Of a stretch of DNA of 64,000 nucleotides, positions 48,372 through 57,314 are shown one piece after another (position 1 is the stretch's first letter; each line of letters begins with the position of its first letter). The notes below the pieces were generated by a model. That model was not told the origin of the DNA, searched no databases, and was given only the letters and a program-made list of their open reading frames with translations. The DNA is taken from positions 8,972 through 72,971 of the forward strand of contig JBBILQ010000007.1 of the NCBI GenBank assembly GCA_037444845.1, read 5' to 3'. Source of the stretch: JARYMI01 sp037444845. Lineage in GTDB: Bacteria > Acidobacteriota > Aminicenantia > Aminicenantales > UBA8522. The translations under genes and the position numbers were made by a program.

Positions 48372-49735
48372 GCGTTGAACTGTTCAGGGCGGAAACGGAG
48401 GAGCTGGCGGGATTTGACCGCCTCGTTAACGCGCAGGACCGCCACCGCGCTTTCGTAAGCCAGCTCAGCCGGACAGGTCAGCGGCGTGCCATGGCGGATG
48501 GCATCGAAGAAGTTCTCCAGGTGGGGCTGGTGGGGCGGCTTGGCCAGCTCAACCGGCAGCGGCCAGCGGCCAGCCTCGGCCGTCACTCTGACGTCCAAGA
48601 AGATGTTGCGCGTGTCAACCTTCTGAATGGGCGGCTTTTCCGAAAGAAGAAGCCCGTCCTTAACAAGCGAATCCCACTCCGGCGCGTGCGCCTCGCGCAT
48701 CGCCCAGTTTCCCCGTTCTGGAACCTCGGAGATAACCAGCGAGCCGTTTTCGCCCATGAAGGTCTCGAAAAAGCCGCCGTGCTTGGTCGTCGTCTGCACC
48801 TGGTAAAAGGCGCGTGCTGTGCCCTGCCCGGTTTCGTACTCGAAAACGGCCATGACGTTGTCGAACCATTCGCGCCCTTTGTAATAATCAGTGCCGCCGC
48901 TGGCCGAGACGGTGCTGGGGTTCGTGCCAAAAGCCCAGGAGAAGAGGTCGATCTGGTGCGACCCGAGGTCCACGATCGGTCCGCCGCCGAATTTCTTGAA
49001 CCAGCGCCAGTTGCGGAACTCGAGCATCGAGCTGTAGCCGTACTTTTCGAGAGTGGCCGCGTCGATCGTGTATTTTTTGGGCCAGCCCAACATGTCGCTC
49101 CTGGCCCGATTCCATTGGGCGTAAGCTGCAGTCAGCCGGCCGAGGAGTTTTTTCTCTCGGATGAGGCGGTCGATGGCGTGGACGTAACGCGGGTTGCTCC
49201 TGCGCTGATGCCCGACCTGGAGGAGCTTCCCCGTGCGGCGGGCTGCGAGGACCATGCGCCGGGCTTGGTCGAGAGAATTGGACATCTCTTTCTCGCAGTA
49301 GACATGAAGCCCGGCCTCTAAACAGGCGATGGCCTGCTCGGCGTGCACCCAGTCGGGAGTGGCCACGATCGCGGCGTCGAGGCCTTTCTCTTTGGCCAGG
49401 AGTTCCCTGTAATCCATATAAACAGCGGGCTGCTGCCCGTACTTGTTGAGATAGCCCTTGGCGTATTCCCGGCTGTATTCCCAGATATCGCAGACGCCGG
49501 CGAATCGGAGGCCAGGGATGCGCAGGCACGCCTCCATGAGCACGCGGCCCTGCTCTCCAGCCCCGATGAGGGCAAGGCGCAGGTCATCAGAGGGCCCGAG
49601 GGCGGTCTGGCGGCCGGCGGCGAGGGAGCCTTTCGGTAGACTTCCCTTGGCTAAAGCCAGGCCCAGGCCGGCGGAGGTCGTGGACTTCAGGAAGTCGCGG
49701 CGGCTAAGGATGTTCCTTTTTTTGGGTTTCGTCAT
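48368..49735 (-). CDS. Tat-exported Gfo/Idh/MocA oxidoreductase
   Basis: A 455-residue sugar oxidoreductase with a twin-arginine signal (SRRDFLKSTTSAGLGLAL). The Rossmann start is LRLALIGAGEQGR, with a classical GxGxxG. The catalytic lysine is in YCEKEMSNSLDQAR (Glu-Lys-Glu in place of Glu-Lys-Pro), and GGGPIVDLGSHQIDLF carries the Asp and His. It overlaps the epimerase gene upstream and the heptaheme cytochrome gene downstream by four bases each. That coupling suggests that the exported dehydrogenase and cytochrome function together, which would be unusual for a family that keeps its NAD(P) tightly bound. Substrate unknown. Confidence 0.92.
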   Translation of the reverse strand: MTKPKKRNILSRRDFLKSTTSAGLGLALAKGSLPKGSLAAGRQTALGPSDDLRLALIGAGEQGRVLMEACLRIPGLRFAGVCDIWEYSREYAKGYLNKYGQQPAVYMDYRELLAKEKGLDAAIVATPDWVHAEQAIACLEAGLHVYCEKEMSNSLDQARRMVLAARRTGKLLQVGHQRRSNPRYVHAIDRLIREKKLLGRLTAAYAQWNRARSDMLGWPKKYTIDAATLEKYGYSSMLEFRNWRWFKKFGGGPIVDLGSHQIDLFSWAFGTNPSTVSASGGTDYYKGREWFDNVMAVFEYETGQGTARAFYQVQTTTKHGGFFETFMGENGSLVISEVPERGNWAMREAHAPEWDSLVKDGLLLSEKPPIQKVDTRNIFLDVRVTAEAGRWPLPVELAKPPHQPHLENFFDAIRHGTPLTCPAELAYESAVAVLRVNEAVKSRQLLRFRPEQFNA

Positions 49736-50724
49736 TTTGTCTCCATATCGCGGTCAAAAGCGATAACAGAGGCCGCAAAATCGATCGAGCGGACGAAATC
49801 GTGGGCTTCCTTTGCCCCATATTCCCGGTCCATGCCATTGTCCTCCCATTCGACGGAGAGCGGGCCGATGTAGTTGATGCTGTTGAGCTCGCGGATGATC
49901 TCTTCGAAATTGACGTCGCCGTGGCCGAGGGAACGGAAGTTCCAGCCTCGTTTTAAATCCCCGAAAGGCAGATGAGACCCCAGGATGCCCGCCTTGCCGT
50001 CAAGCGTTACGGCCACATCTTTCATATGGACGTGGTAGATGCGATCGCTGAACTCGCGAATGAAGAGATGAGGCTCAAGGCCCTGCCAAGCGAGATGGCT
50101 GGGGTCAAAATTGAACCCGAGCGTCGGGCGGTCGTTGAACTTCTCGAGAAGACGCTTGGCCGTATAGAGATCGAAAGCGATTTCGGTCGGATGGACCTCC
50201 AGGGCAAACCGCACGCCGCAGCGGTCAAACTCATCGAGGATGGGTGTCCAGAGCTTGAAGATTTTTTCGAACCCCGCCTCGACCATCTCCTCGGCCGTCG
50301 GCGGGAAAGAATACCAGGCTTTCCAGATAGGCGACCCCATGAACCCGTTGACCACGGAGCAACCCATGGCCTTGGCCGCCCGGGCGGCGAACGTCATCTC
50401 TTCAATCGCCCATTTTCGAATCTTTTCTGGTTTGCCCTTGACGTGGTCGGGCGCGAAAACATCTAGGCGAGCGTCGTAGCTGTCGCCGACGCACTGGCCG
50501 GCCAGATGGCTGCTGATAGCCCAGCATTTAAGGTTGTATTTCTTGAGAATCTGTTTTTTCTTCTGGACGTAGGCCGGGCTTGTGGCGGCCTTGCGGACCT
50601 CCATGTGATCGCCCCAGCATGCGACCTCAAGGCCGTCGTAGCCCCATCGGCTGGCCTTGCGGCAGATTTCCTCGAACGGCAAGTCAGCCCATTGCCCTGT
50701 GAATAAGGTTACAGGTCTTGGCAT
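49732..50724 (-). CDS. Sugar phosphate isomerase/epimerase (AP endonuclease 2 fold)
   Basis: A 330-residue TIM-barrel protein of the xylose isomerase-like/AP_endonuc_2 superfamily. Metal-site residues are in RFALEVHPTEIAF (Glu, His), LGFNFDPSHLAWQG (Asp, His), IYHVHMKDV (His) and GPLSVEWEDNGMD (Glu). The ATG at 50724 follows GGAGGG; the first ATG at 50736 overlaps the previous stop. No signal peptide is seen, so it acts in the cytoplasm. In these clusters such enzymes isomerise or epimerise keto-sugars produced by Gfo/Idh dehydrogenases. The four-base overlap with the next gene shows translational coupling. Confidence 0.88.
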   Translation of the reverse strand: MPRPVTLFTGQWADLPFEEICRKASRWGYDGLEVACWGDHMEVRKAATSPAYVQKKKQILKKYNLKCWAISSHLAGQCVGDSYDARLDVFAPDHVKGKPEKIRKWAIEEMTFAARAAKAMGCSVVNGFMGSPIWKAWYSFPPTAEEMVEAGFEKIFKLWTPILDEFDRCGVRFALEVHPTEIAFDLYTAKRLLEKFNDRPTLGFNFDPSHLAWQGLEPHLFIREFSDRIYHVHMKDVAVTLDGKAGILGSHLPFGDLKRGWNFRSLGHGDVNFEEIIRELNSINYIGPLSVEWEDNGMDREYGAKEAHDFVRSIDFAASVIAFDRDMETK

Positions 50725-50735
50725 TTTTCCCTCCA

Positions 50736-51911
50736 TTAAAAATCAACCCACACAGCTCCTTTTCGGGAGCTTTCGACGCATTTTTCGATAAACGTCACGC
50801 CCCTCAGCCCCTCCTCGACGCCGGGAAAATCAACGTCATCGGCTGAAACGGGCTTACCAGAGAGGTGATCCCTTAGAGCTTCAATGTAGCTACTGTAAAT
50901 ATTGGCGAAAGCCTCGAAATAGCCCTCCGGGTGGCCGGAAGGGATCCGGCTGTATGCCTGGGCCTGCGGATACATCTTGTCCCGTCCGCGAGAGATGACC
51001 TGGCTGGGCTGGTCGAGGTAGGAAACACGGCAGGAGTTCGGGTATTCCTGGCACCACTCGACCGAAGCCTTCGTTCCGTAAACACGGACGCGAAGCCCGT
51101 TGTCGTGGCCGATGGCGACCTGCGAGCTCCAGTACAGCCCCTTGGCGCCTCCTTTGTAGTTGACCATGATGGAAGCGTTGTCGTCGAGCTGGCGGCCCTC
51201 GACGAAGGCGTCGAGCCGGGCCAGGAGCGATTGTATTCTTAGCCCGCTCACATAGGAGACCATGTTTTCGATATGGCTGCCGATGTCGCCGACGCAGTTG
51301 GAGGCGCCTGCGTATTTCGGGTCGGTTCGCCAGGCCGCCTGCTTCTGGCCGGTTTTCTCAAGCGGCGTGGCCAGCCATTCCTGGGGATACTCGGCGCTGA
51401 CAAAACGGATTTCGCCCAGGTCGCCGTTGCGGACCATCTGCCGCATGTGCTTGACGATCGGGTAGCCTGTGTACGCGTAGGTCACGCCAAAGAGGATGCC
51501 CTTTTCCCTGGCCATACTGACGAGTTCCTCGGCGTCCCTGCTGGTCGTCGTCAGGGGCTTGTCGCAGACAACGTGGATGCCGTTTTCCATGGCCAGCCTG
51601 GCCATCGCGTAGTGTGTATTATTGGGCGTGACGATAATGACGAAATCTATTTTATCCTTGCGCCGGGCTTCAGCGGTGAGCATCTCCTCGAAATTTCTGT
51701 AGAGTCGCGATTTATCCGGGATGCCCAAGGCCTCGCCGGTGGCGAGCGTGTTTTCGTGGGATTGCGAAAAGCAGCCAGCGACGAGATCGGCCTTTCCATC
51801 CATAGCCACGGCCTTGCGATGGACATCGCCGATGAAAGCGCCCCTCCCTCCGCCGATCATCCCGTAGGTGAGCCGGCCCGCCTTCCCCAGGTTTTCTTTG
51901 CCCTCGATCAT
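50736..51911 (-). CDS. Gfo/Idh/MocA family oxidoreductase
   Basis: A 391-residue cytoplasmic dehydrogenase that starts the six-gene minus-strand operon. The ATG at 51911 was chosen because AAAGGAGG lies eight bases upstream; the frame extends further up without a site. The Rossmann motif is GMIGGGRGAFIGDVHR. The catalytic lysine is in VVCDKPLTTTSRDAEE (Asp-Lys-Pro), then GVTYAYTGYPIV and CVGDIGSHIENM. Length and layout fit the myo-inositol/glucose dehydrogenase-like group. It probably reduces or oxidises a sugar that the exported dehydrogenase and epimerase downstream also handle. Confidence 0.9.
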   Translation of the reverse strand: MIEGKENLGKAGRLTYGMIGGGRGAFIGDVHRKAVAMDGKADLVAGCFSQSHENTLATGEALGIPDKSRLYRNFEEMLTAEARRKDKIDFVIIVTPNNTHYAMARLAMENGIHVVCDKPLTTTSRDAEELVSMAREKGILFGVTYAYTGYPIVKHMRQMVRNGDLGEIRFVSAEYPQEWLATPLEKTGQKQAAWRTDPKYAGASNCVGDIGSHIENMVSYVSGLRIQSLLARLDAFVEGRQLDDNASIMVNYKGGAKGLYWSSQVAIGHDNGLRVRVYGTKASVEWCQEYPNSCRVSYLDQPSQVISRGRDKMYPQAQAYSRIPSGHPEGYFEAFANIYSSYIEALRDHLSGKPVSADDVDFPGVEEGLRGVTFIEKCVESSRKGAVWVDF

Positions 51912-52150
51912 CTCCAAAACCTCCTTTCCGAATAGCGCCAGGAGGCAGTAATTCCTCAGGGTGCTTATATGATAATTAAGTCGCAAAGATTTTTCAAAAA
52001 AAGAAAGACGGAGACGGGCTTAAGGGCGGACCGTCCCCGTTAACTGTCGGCAATTCCGGGGCAAGACGAAAGGAAATGCTAAATGCGCGGAGGGTACCTG
52101 AGTTCCTGGAACAATATCCAGAACTCAGTCCCTAGTGTCCCGTCTCATAA

Positions 52151-52304
52151 CCTGATCTATTCACAAAATGATACGATAAAACGCCCCCTCCCCTGGCGGG
52201 AGGGGATAGAGGGGAGGGGGAATCTTTGAATGATCCCCCTCACCCCGACCCTCTCCCACATGGGGAGAGGGGATTTTTTCCTTTCATTTCGTGAATAGTC
52301 CAGG
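52151..52304 (-). repeat. MITE-like palindromic element, copy 2
   Basis: The reverse complement of the element at 24229-24382, also 154 bases and apparently identical, with the same inverted ends and two GC-rich hairpins. The flanks differ from copy 1, so the shared part ends sharply at the inverted repeats. It lies between the dehydrogenase operon promoter region and the hrpA 3' end. The rest of 51912-52150 holds no gene I can support; 52021-52045 carries a GGACGGTCC-type short repeat. Confidence 0.75.
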
Positions 52305-52316
52305 ATAAATACCTTT

Positions 52317-52452
52317 CCAAAGTCATGCGCCAAGACGGGACACTTCCATGGGGGAGTCAAGCTCCCCCCTCGGCGCTTCGCTTCACTCCGCTGACCCCCT
52401 GAGGGGAACGACGCCGTCCCCCTCAAACTCCCCCGCGGTGGCGCGTCTTTGG
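52317..52452. repeat. Second GC-rich palindromic element
   Basis: The segment is bounded by CCAAAGTCATGCGCC (52317-52331) and GGCGCGTCTTTGG (52440-52452), imperfect inverted repeats. Inside are GGGGGAG/CTCCCCC (52350-52368, five-base loop) and a further CCCCCTGAGGGG. No coding sense. It lies directly next to copy 2 of the 154-base element and the histidine-kinase remnant, so the area collects insertions. No second copy was seen in the window. Confidence 0.4.
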
Positions 52453-52462
52453 TGATCGCAAT

Positions 52463-52640
52463 TTATGTGATGTTATTTGTGAGACGCACCACTTGCTGCC
52501 GGGGGAGCTCGATCGTGCCGTCGAGCTGAATGGCAAGAAGAGTGACAATTTGCATGCCCAGGGTTTTTGTTTTATAGATGTCCAAGTCCTCCGGAAGCCT
52601 AACCCCATTGTCCCGGACTGAAAGAAGCCGGAGAAGTCTC
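52463..52640 (-). pseudogene. C-terminal remnant of a histidine kinase
   Basis: The minus-strand frame reads VRDNGVRLPEDLDIYKTKTL, then GMQIVTLLAIQLDGTIEL and stops at 52463. This is the ATP-binding G1 box (DNGV) and G2 region of a HisKA_2/HWE-type sensor kinase C-terminus. The G1 glycine after Val is Arg, and everything upstream is replaced by the end of hrpA, so it is a fragment without function. Confidence 0.6.
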
Positions 52641-52643
52641 GGG

Positions 52644-55600
52644 TCACGTCAGAGATTCAATTTCTTTGAGCTTAATGGCCAGGCGCTTAGGGGATACGGG
52701 CACCGAGGTTTTAAGCTCCGGCGCGAAAAGAGAAACCTTGAATTCCTCGACCAGCCAGCCGAACTCCTCGATGGCTGCTTTCTTTTCAGGTGAGGCCGCT
52801 TGCGACGTTTTCTTTTTCAAACGCTCGATAGCCTTGATGTACGGTCTAACCTGCTCCGCCTTACGACGATCCTTTTCCAGGTCGATCCTGGCGCGTTCGG
52901 CCCGGATCTCGAGTGCTTTTAGAAAACGCGGCAGGTGGATGAGACGGTCGAGGGTGCAAATCTCCAGAAAATTCGGCGGCGCCAGGGTTTCGAGGCTTTT
53001 TCTCATTTCTTCGGCCAGCGCGGACACGGCGGGGCCGGTGCGTTGGCTCGCCGCGATCGAACCGATTGCCTCTCTGGTTTTCCGGTGCTGAGCGAGGATG
53101 GCGAAGGTCGTCTCACGGAGGAGATGGCTCTTCTCGAAGAGGCCGCGAAGCACGGTCTCGGAATAGGTTTCGATCTCCTGCGGGCTGCGGAGGTCTCTCT
53201 GGAAAACTTCCTTCCTGATCGTTTCAAACATTCCCTTTTCGACGGCTCCTTTGCCGCCGAAAAACAGGGCTGCTTTCTCGTATTCCTCAAACAGGTTAAG
53301 ATACCGGCGCAGGAACTCCAGGTCCTTGGCGAACCTCGCCTCTAACAGCGCCGCGACCCCCCTGACGTGACATGATAGAGCTTCTTCTTTTGTCCTGAAG
53401 AGACTGACGTTGACACCCTTTTCTGTTGCTTCAAGAGCTGGATAAGCGAGCATGAACGGTCCGACCTGGACGCTCTCCGGAAGGGGCTGGAAATTCGACG
53501 CGGTCACGCTTCCTTTTTCCCATGCGGCGCGGGCTTTTTGCCATTCAGGGGAATCCTCGGGAACAAACGGTGTTGAACTTTCCCGGCGCAACAAGTGCAG
53601 GTTTCGGCTGGCCGCCACTTCGCGGCCCCGGTCGTCAACGACCGCCAGCCGAATTTTCAAGTGAGCAGGAACCTCAGCCCTGGCCCATTCGGTCGCGGGA
53701 ATGTCCACCTGGAACTTCTTCTTGACGAAGTTGGCTAATGTTTCATAAAGAGAAAGGTCGGTTCTTTTCATCTCGCGGACGATGATGTCAACCGTGTCGG
53801 AAATGGGCATGAGTCGCTTCCGGCAATTCTTGGGAAGCCCTCTGATGAGCGCCGCAATTTTTTCCCGGAAATATCCGGGCACGGCCCAGTCCAAGGTTGT
53901 CGCCGGAATAGTGGAAAGGCCAGAATAGGGAATACGGAGCGTCGCTCCGTCGTCGGCGTCGCCGGGCGCGAACCTGTAAGATAGCTGGAAGCTGCGTTCC
54001 CCGATGGCAAGCTCATCCGGATAGCCGGCGAGCTCCTCCTCGTCGGGAAAGTCAACGAGAAGGTCCTTTTCGTCGAGTCTCAAGAAAGAATCGCTCTTTG
54101 CTTGTTTGAGACGGTTTTCGAGCCCGCGGAGGTCGAAGATTCCGGACAAACGCCGGGAGTAAAAGTCGGCGATGGTCTGCTCGTCCACCATGATGTTTCG
54201 GCGCCTCAGCTTATCCTCCATCTTGAGGATTTTCTCCTGCAAGGCGAGATTGTGCTGGAGAAAGGAGGGCGGATCCTTGATTTGTCCCTCGAGCAGAGCG
54301 TCGTTGACAAAAATTTTGTGGGCTTCCTCCGGGTTTTTTGGGCCGTAGGCCACGTCGCGGCCGGAGACAATCTCGAGGCCATGGAGAGTTACGCGTTCTT
54401 TAGCCCGGACCTCGCCGCGGTCTTTATCCCAGCGGGGCTCTGAATAAGAATACCGGCACTGGCCGCCGGCCAGGTTTTCCAGCCAGTCGGGATCGATCCT
54501 TGCGGCCGTGCGGGCGTACAACCTCGATGTTCGGACCATCTCGGCCGCGACGATCCAAGGACGGGATTTATTGAACAACGACGAACCGGGGAAGATCATG
54601 ACCTCCCGGCCTTTCGCGGCCTGGTAGATGTTTTTCTCCTTGTGGACGGCGATGTTGGAAAGGAAACCGCTCAGGATGGCCCGGTGGATTCCGGCGTAGA
54701 GCGCCGGCGACATTTCAACTTTGTGCGTGCGCCCGGGAGGAATCTTCTGTTCCCTCAGGATGAGGATGATCTGGTCATGGACAAAAGCCCACTCCCGCAT
54801 CCGGGCGAAAGACAGAAAATGGTCACGGCAGAATTTCTTCCGCCGGCTTTGAGAGCTCAGGTTCTCTTCAGCGCTGTGGTAGCTGTCCCAGATGTTGAGG
54901 AAGACAAAGAAGTCAGAGTCAGGATGAGAGAAGGCAGCCTGGGCCTGGTCGGCCTGTCTTTCTTTTTCCGGAGGCCTTTCCCGCGGGTCGCGGATGCTCA
55001 GGGCTGAAGCGATGACAGCCACCTCCCGGAGGCAGCCTTCCTCAACCGCCTCGAGGAGCATCCGGGAGATTCGCGGGTCGAGGGGCATGGCGGCCATCCG
55101 GCGGCCGAGGTCGGTCAGCTCGTAATTACGGGCCCGGCCGGTTATGGCTCCGAGCTCAAGGAGCGTCTCGTAGCCGTCCTTGACGGCCTTGGGCAGAGGT
55201 CGATCCACGAAAGGAAATTCTTGTGGATGACCGAGGTCGAGATAGATCATCCGCAGGATGACTTCGGCCAGGTTGGAACGAAGAATCTCGGGCGGGGTGA
55301 AGACCGGCCGGGCTTCGTAATTCTCTTCCGAGTAAAGACGGATGCAGAGGCCCTCCTGGACGCGACCGCAGCGACCTTTGCGCTGATCAGCGCTGGCTTT
55401 TGAAATCTGGCTGATGGGCAAGCTGTTGATGCGGCTTCCGGGCTGATACTGCGAGATTCGAGCCAGACCCGTGTCGATGACATACTTGATACCCGGAATG
55501 GTGAGGGACGTTTCGGCGACGTTAGTGGCCACGACGATTTTCGGCCCGCTCACGGAATAGACCCGTCCCTGCTGGGAGGCCGGGAGCCTGGCGTAGAGAG

Positions 55601-56618
55601 GGAGGATGGTCGTGGCAGCGTAGCTTTTCCCTTCGAGCCGATCGCACGTCTCCAGGATGTCCTGCTCGGTCGGCATGAAGATGAGCATGTCTCCGCGCGA
55701 ATGGCTTGATCTGAGACGGGCGACGGCCTCGACGGCCAGGTCGATATAATCGGCTTCATCGGGGTCGTTGGAGAAAGTCTCAGCAGGCATATACTCGACA
55801 TGGACCGGATACAGTCGGCCGCCGACTTGGATAACGGGAGCGTCGCCGAAGGCCTGGGAGAACTTTTCTGTGTCCAGCGTGGCCGAAGTGATGATGATTT
55901 TGAGCTCCGACCGCGAAGCCAGGACGGTCTTGACGATGCCTAACAGAAAATCGATGTTAAGGCTCCGTTCGTGGGCTTCGTCGATGATAAGTGTGTCGTA
56001 CTCGTAGAGGCTGCGGTCTGATTGGGTTTCAGCCAGGAGCATGCCATCGGTCAGGATCTTGATGTAGGCCTCGGGCGGAGATTTGTCGTCGAAGCGGATT
56101 TTGTACCCGACAGAGCGACCCAGAGTCTCACCCATCTCTTCGGCGATGCGGTGGGCGATTGTGACAGCGGCGATCCGGCGGGGCTGGGTGCAGCCGATCC
56201 TGCCGGCGACCCCTCGGCCGGCCTCAAGGCACATCTTGGGAAGCTGGGTGCTCTTTCCGCAGCCGGTCTCTCCGGAGATGATGACGACCGGGTGGCGGTT
56301 GATAAGCTTGACGATTTCTCGAGCTTTCGCTGTGATGGGAAGAGCCGGCGGGTAGTGGACGACAGGCTTTCGCCTGAGACGCTCTTCTCTCTCCCTGACA
56401 GACTGCTCGAGTCCGCTTTCAAGAGCGCTGATCTCGCCTAACAGCCATCTCGGTAGCTGAGGCCCGGGTTGGCGGACTTCAGCCCGGCTTCTCTGGAGAA
56501 TGCGGCGGAGCTTCTGACTTGCCCGCTCGCGATCTTTGAGCATGGCCAGGGGCAGGAGGCTCCGGATTCTGGCGAGAAGCGCAACGGACTGATTCTCCTC
56601 CTGGTTGGCTTTGCTCAT
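52644..56618 (-). CDS. hrpA: ATP-dependent RNA helicase HrpA
   Basis: A 1324-residue DEAH-box helicase of the HrpA type, acting on RNA in the cytoplasm. Motif I GETGCGKSTQ, the DEAH box in LIIDEAHERS, motif III SATLDTEKF, then TNVAETSLTIPGIKYVIDTG and QRKGRCGR (motif VI) are all present. The helicase-associated and OB-like domains follow, and the C-terminal half is the long DUF3418 region of HrpA. Length matches bacterial HrpA (about 1300). The ATG at 56618 was preferred over an in-frame GTG at 56630; a promoter -10 at 56634-56639 leaves only a very short leader. Known roles include ribosome rescue and mRNA processing in other bacteria. Confidence 0.96.
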   Translation of the reverse strand: MSKANQEENQSVALLARIRSLLPLAMLKDRERASQKLRRILQRSRAEVRQPGPQLPRWLLGEISALESGLEQSVREREERLRRKPVVHYPPALPITAKAREIVKLINRHPVVIISGETGCGKSTQLPKMCLEAGRGVAGRIGCTQPRRIAAVTIAHRIAEEMGETLGRSVGYKIRFDDKSPPEAYIKILTDGMLLAETQSDRSLYEYDTLIIDEAHERSLNIDFLLGIVKTVLASRSELKIIITSATLDTEKFSQAFGDAPVIQVGGRLYPVHVEYMPAETFSNDPDEADYIDLAVEAVARLRSSHSRGDMLIFMPTEQDILETCDRLEGKSYAATTILPLYARLPASQQGRVYSVSGPKIVVATNVAETSLTIPGIKYVIDTGLARISQYQPGSRINSLPISQISKASADQRKGRCGRVQEGLCIRLYSEENYEARPVFTPPEILRSNLAEVILRMIYLDLGHPQEFPFVDRPLPKAVKDGYETLLELGAITGRARNYELTDLGRRMAAMPLDPRISRMLLEAVEEGCLREVAVIASALSIRDPRERPPEKERQADQAQAAFSHPDSDFFVFLNIWDSYHSAEENLSSQSRRKKFCRDHFLSFARMREWAFVHDQIILILREQKIPPGRTHKVEMSPALYAGIHRAILSGFLSNIAVHKEKNIYQAAKGREVMIFPGSSLFNKSRPWIVAAEMVRTSRLYARTAARIDPDWLENLAGGQCRYSYSEPRWDKDRGEVRAKERVTLHGLEIVSGRDVAYGPKNPEEAHKIFVNDALLEGQIKDPPSFLQHNLALQEKILKMEDKLRRRNIMVDEQTIADFYSRRLSGIFDLRGLENRLKQAKSDSFLRLDEKDLLVDFPDEEELAGYPDELAIGERSFQLSYRFAPGDADDGATLRIPYSGLSTIPATTLDWAVPGYFREKIAALIRGLPKNCRKRLMPISDTVDIIVREMKRTDLSLYETLANFVKKKFQVDIPATEWARAEVPAHLKIRLAVVDDRGREVAASRNLHLLRRESSTPFVPEDSPEWQKARAAWEKGSVTASNFQPLPESVQVGPFMLAYPALEATEKGVNVSLFRTKEEALSCHVRGVAALLEARFAKDLEFLRRYLNLFEEYEKAALFFGGKGAVEKGMFETIRKEVFQRDLRSPQEIETYSETVLRGLFEKSHLLRETTFAILAQHRKTREAIGSIAASQRTGPAVSALAEEMRKSLETLAPPNFLEICTLDRLIHLPRFLKALEIRAERARIDLEKDRRKAEQVRPYIKAIERLKKKTSQAASPEKKAAIEEFGWLVEEFKVSLFAPELKTSVPVSPKRLAIKLKEIESLT

Positions 56619-56633
56619 GACCTTCGTCACGCT

Positions 56634-56642
56634 ATTATACCA
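56634..56642 (-). promoter_or_regulatory. Extended -10 promoter of hrpA
   Basis: TGGTATAAT on the minus strand (56642 to 56634) is an extended -10 with a perfect TATAAT. Transcription would begin near 56627, giving a leader of under 10 bases before the ATG at 56618. Confidence 0.5.
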
Positions 56643-56796
56643 TCCCTTTCCTTTTGTTTCTTAACCTCTCCTTCCCCTCTTGAGCAATAAAGAGGGGGCA
56701 AAAACCGGCAAGCGTCTCTGGCGCAGGCCGGGCCCCTTTCTTGATGGGTGCGGAGCGAGGACGGACGGGGAAGCGCCGTGACAGGACCCGTTCAAA

Positions 56797-56826
56797 TTGA
56801 CACCCGAAGCGAAAGGAAGATATAAT
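56797..56826 (+). promoter_or_regulatory. Consensus sigma-70 promoter
   Basis: TTGACA (56797-56802), 18 bases, TATAAT (56821-56826): both hexamers are perfect. It lies 27 bases before the ATG at 56853 and probably drives the polysaccharide-like cluster up to asnB. Confidence 0.8.
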
Positions 56827-56852
56827 TCCGAGCCGCGAGCTCATACCTTCAG

Positions 56853-57314
56853 ATGATAAGGGTATCGAGGAAGAAAGCCTGGGTCATTGGCATTCTCCTG
56901 TTTTTTGGCTTTCTTATCATTGGAATATATTGCCTCAGGAAGGAATCCTACCAGCTCAATAAAAATGTCCGCCTGGTCTGGATGCGCGTCCTGACCTATA
57001 GAGAGCTTTCCCTCCATCGAGGCTGCGCGTACCGGATTCAGTTTAACAAAGGAAAGTACCAGGTGTCTGTCCTCCATCATGGTCCGGAGGGAAAATGGCG
57101 GGATTATCTGAGTTTCCCCTATGTCGATGATATCGAGGTGGCGACGCCGGGGTTTACCGTCGTCTTCGACCGCGGCAACCTCGTCTCCTATTATATCGGG
57201 AAAAAAACCGGGAAGCTCAGGGCCTCTCTCACCCTGTATTTTTTTCATTATAAAAATCCCGACCGTCGCCGAGGCATCCAGTTTATGCAAACCGGGGGAT
57301 GGAAAGCGCTGTAG
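56853..57314 (+). CDS. Unknown single-helix membrane protein
   Basis: A 153-residue protein that I do not recognise by name. An N-terminal basic segment (RVSRKKAW) is followed by one membrane helix (about residues 9-27) and a beta-rich domain: CAYRIQFNKGKYQVSVLHHG, DDIEVATPGFTVVFDRGNLV, YIGKKTGKLRASLTLYFF and RRRGIQFMQTGGW. The last part resembles the strand pattern and ending of GspH-type pseudopilins, although no prepilin peptidase site was seen. A consensus promoter lies just upstream, and a GT39-like gene overlaps the end, so it may be a small accessory of glycan export. Confidence 0.65.
   Translation: MIRVSRKKAWVIGILLFFGFLIIGIYCLRKESYQLNKNVRLVWMRVLTYRELSLHRGCAYRIQFNKGKYQVSVLHHGPEGKWRDYLSFPYVDDIEVATPGFTVVFDRGNLVSYYIGKKTGKLRASLTLYFFHYKNPDRRRGIQFMQTGGWKAL

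Noticed and set aside
52157..52426. An 89-codon minus-strand frame over the palindromic repeats
   Set aside because: It is the translation of the 154-base repeat and adjacent palindrome; the same tail appears in the other copy.
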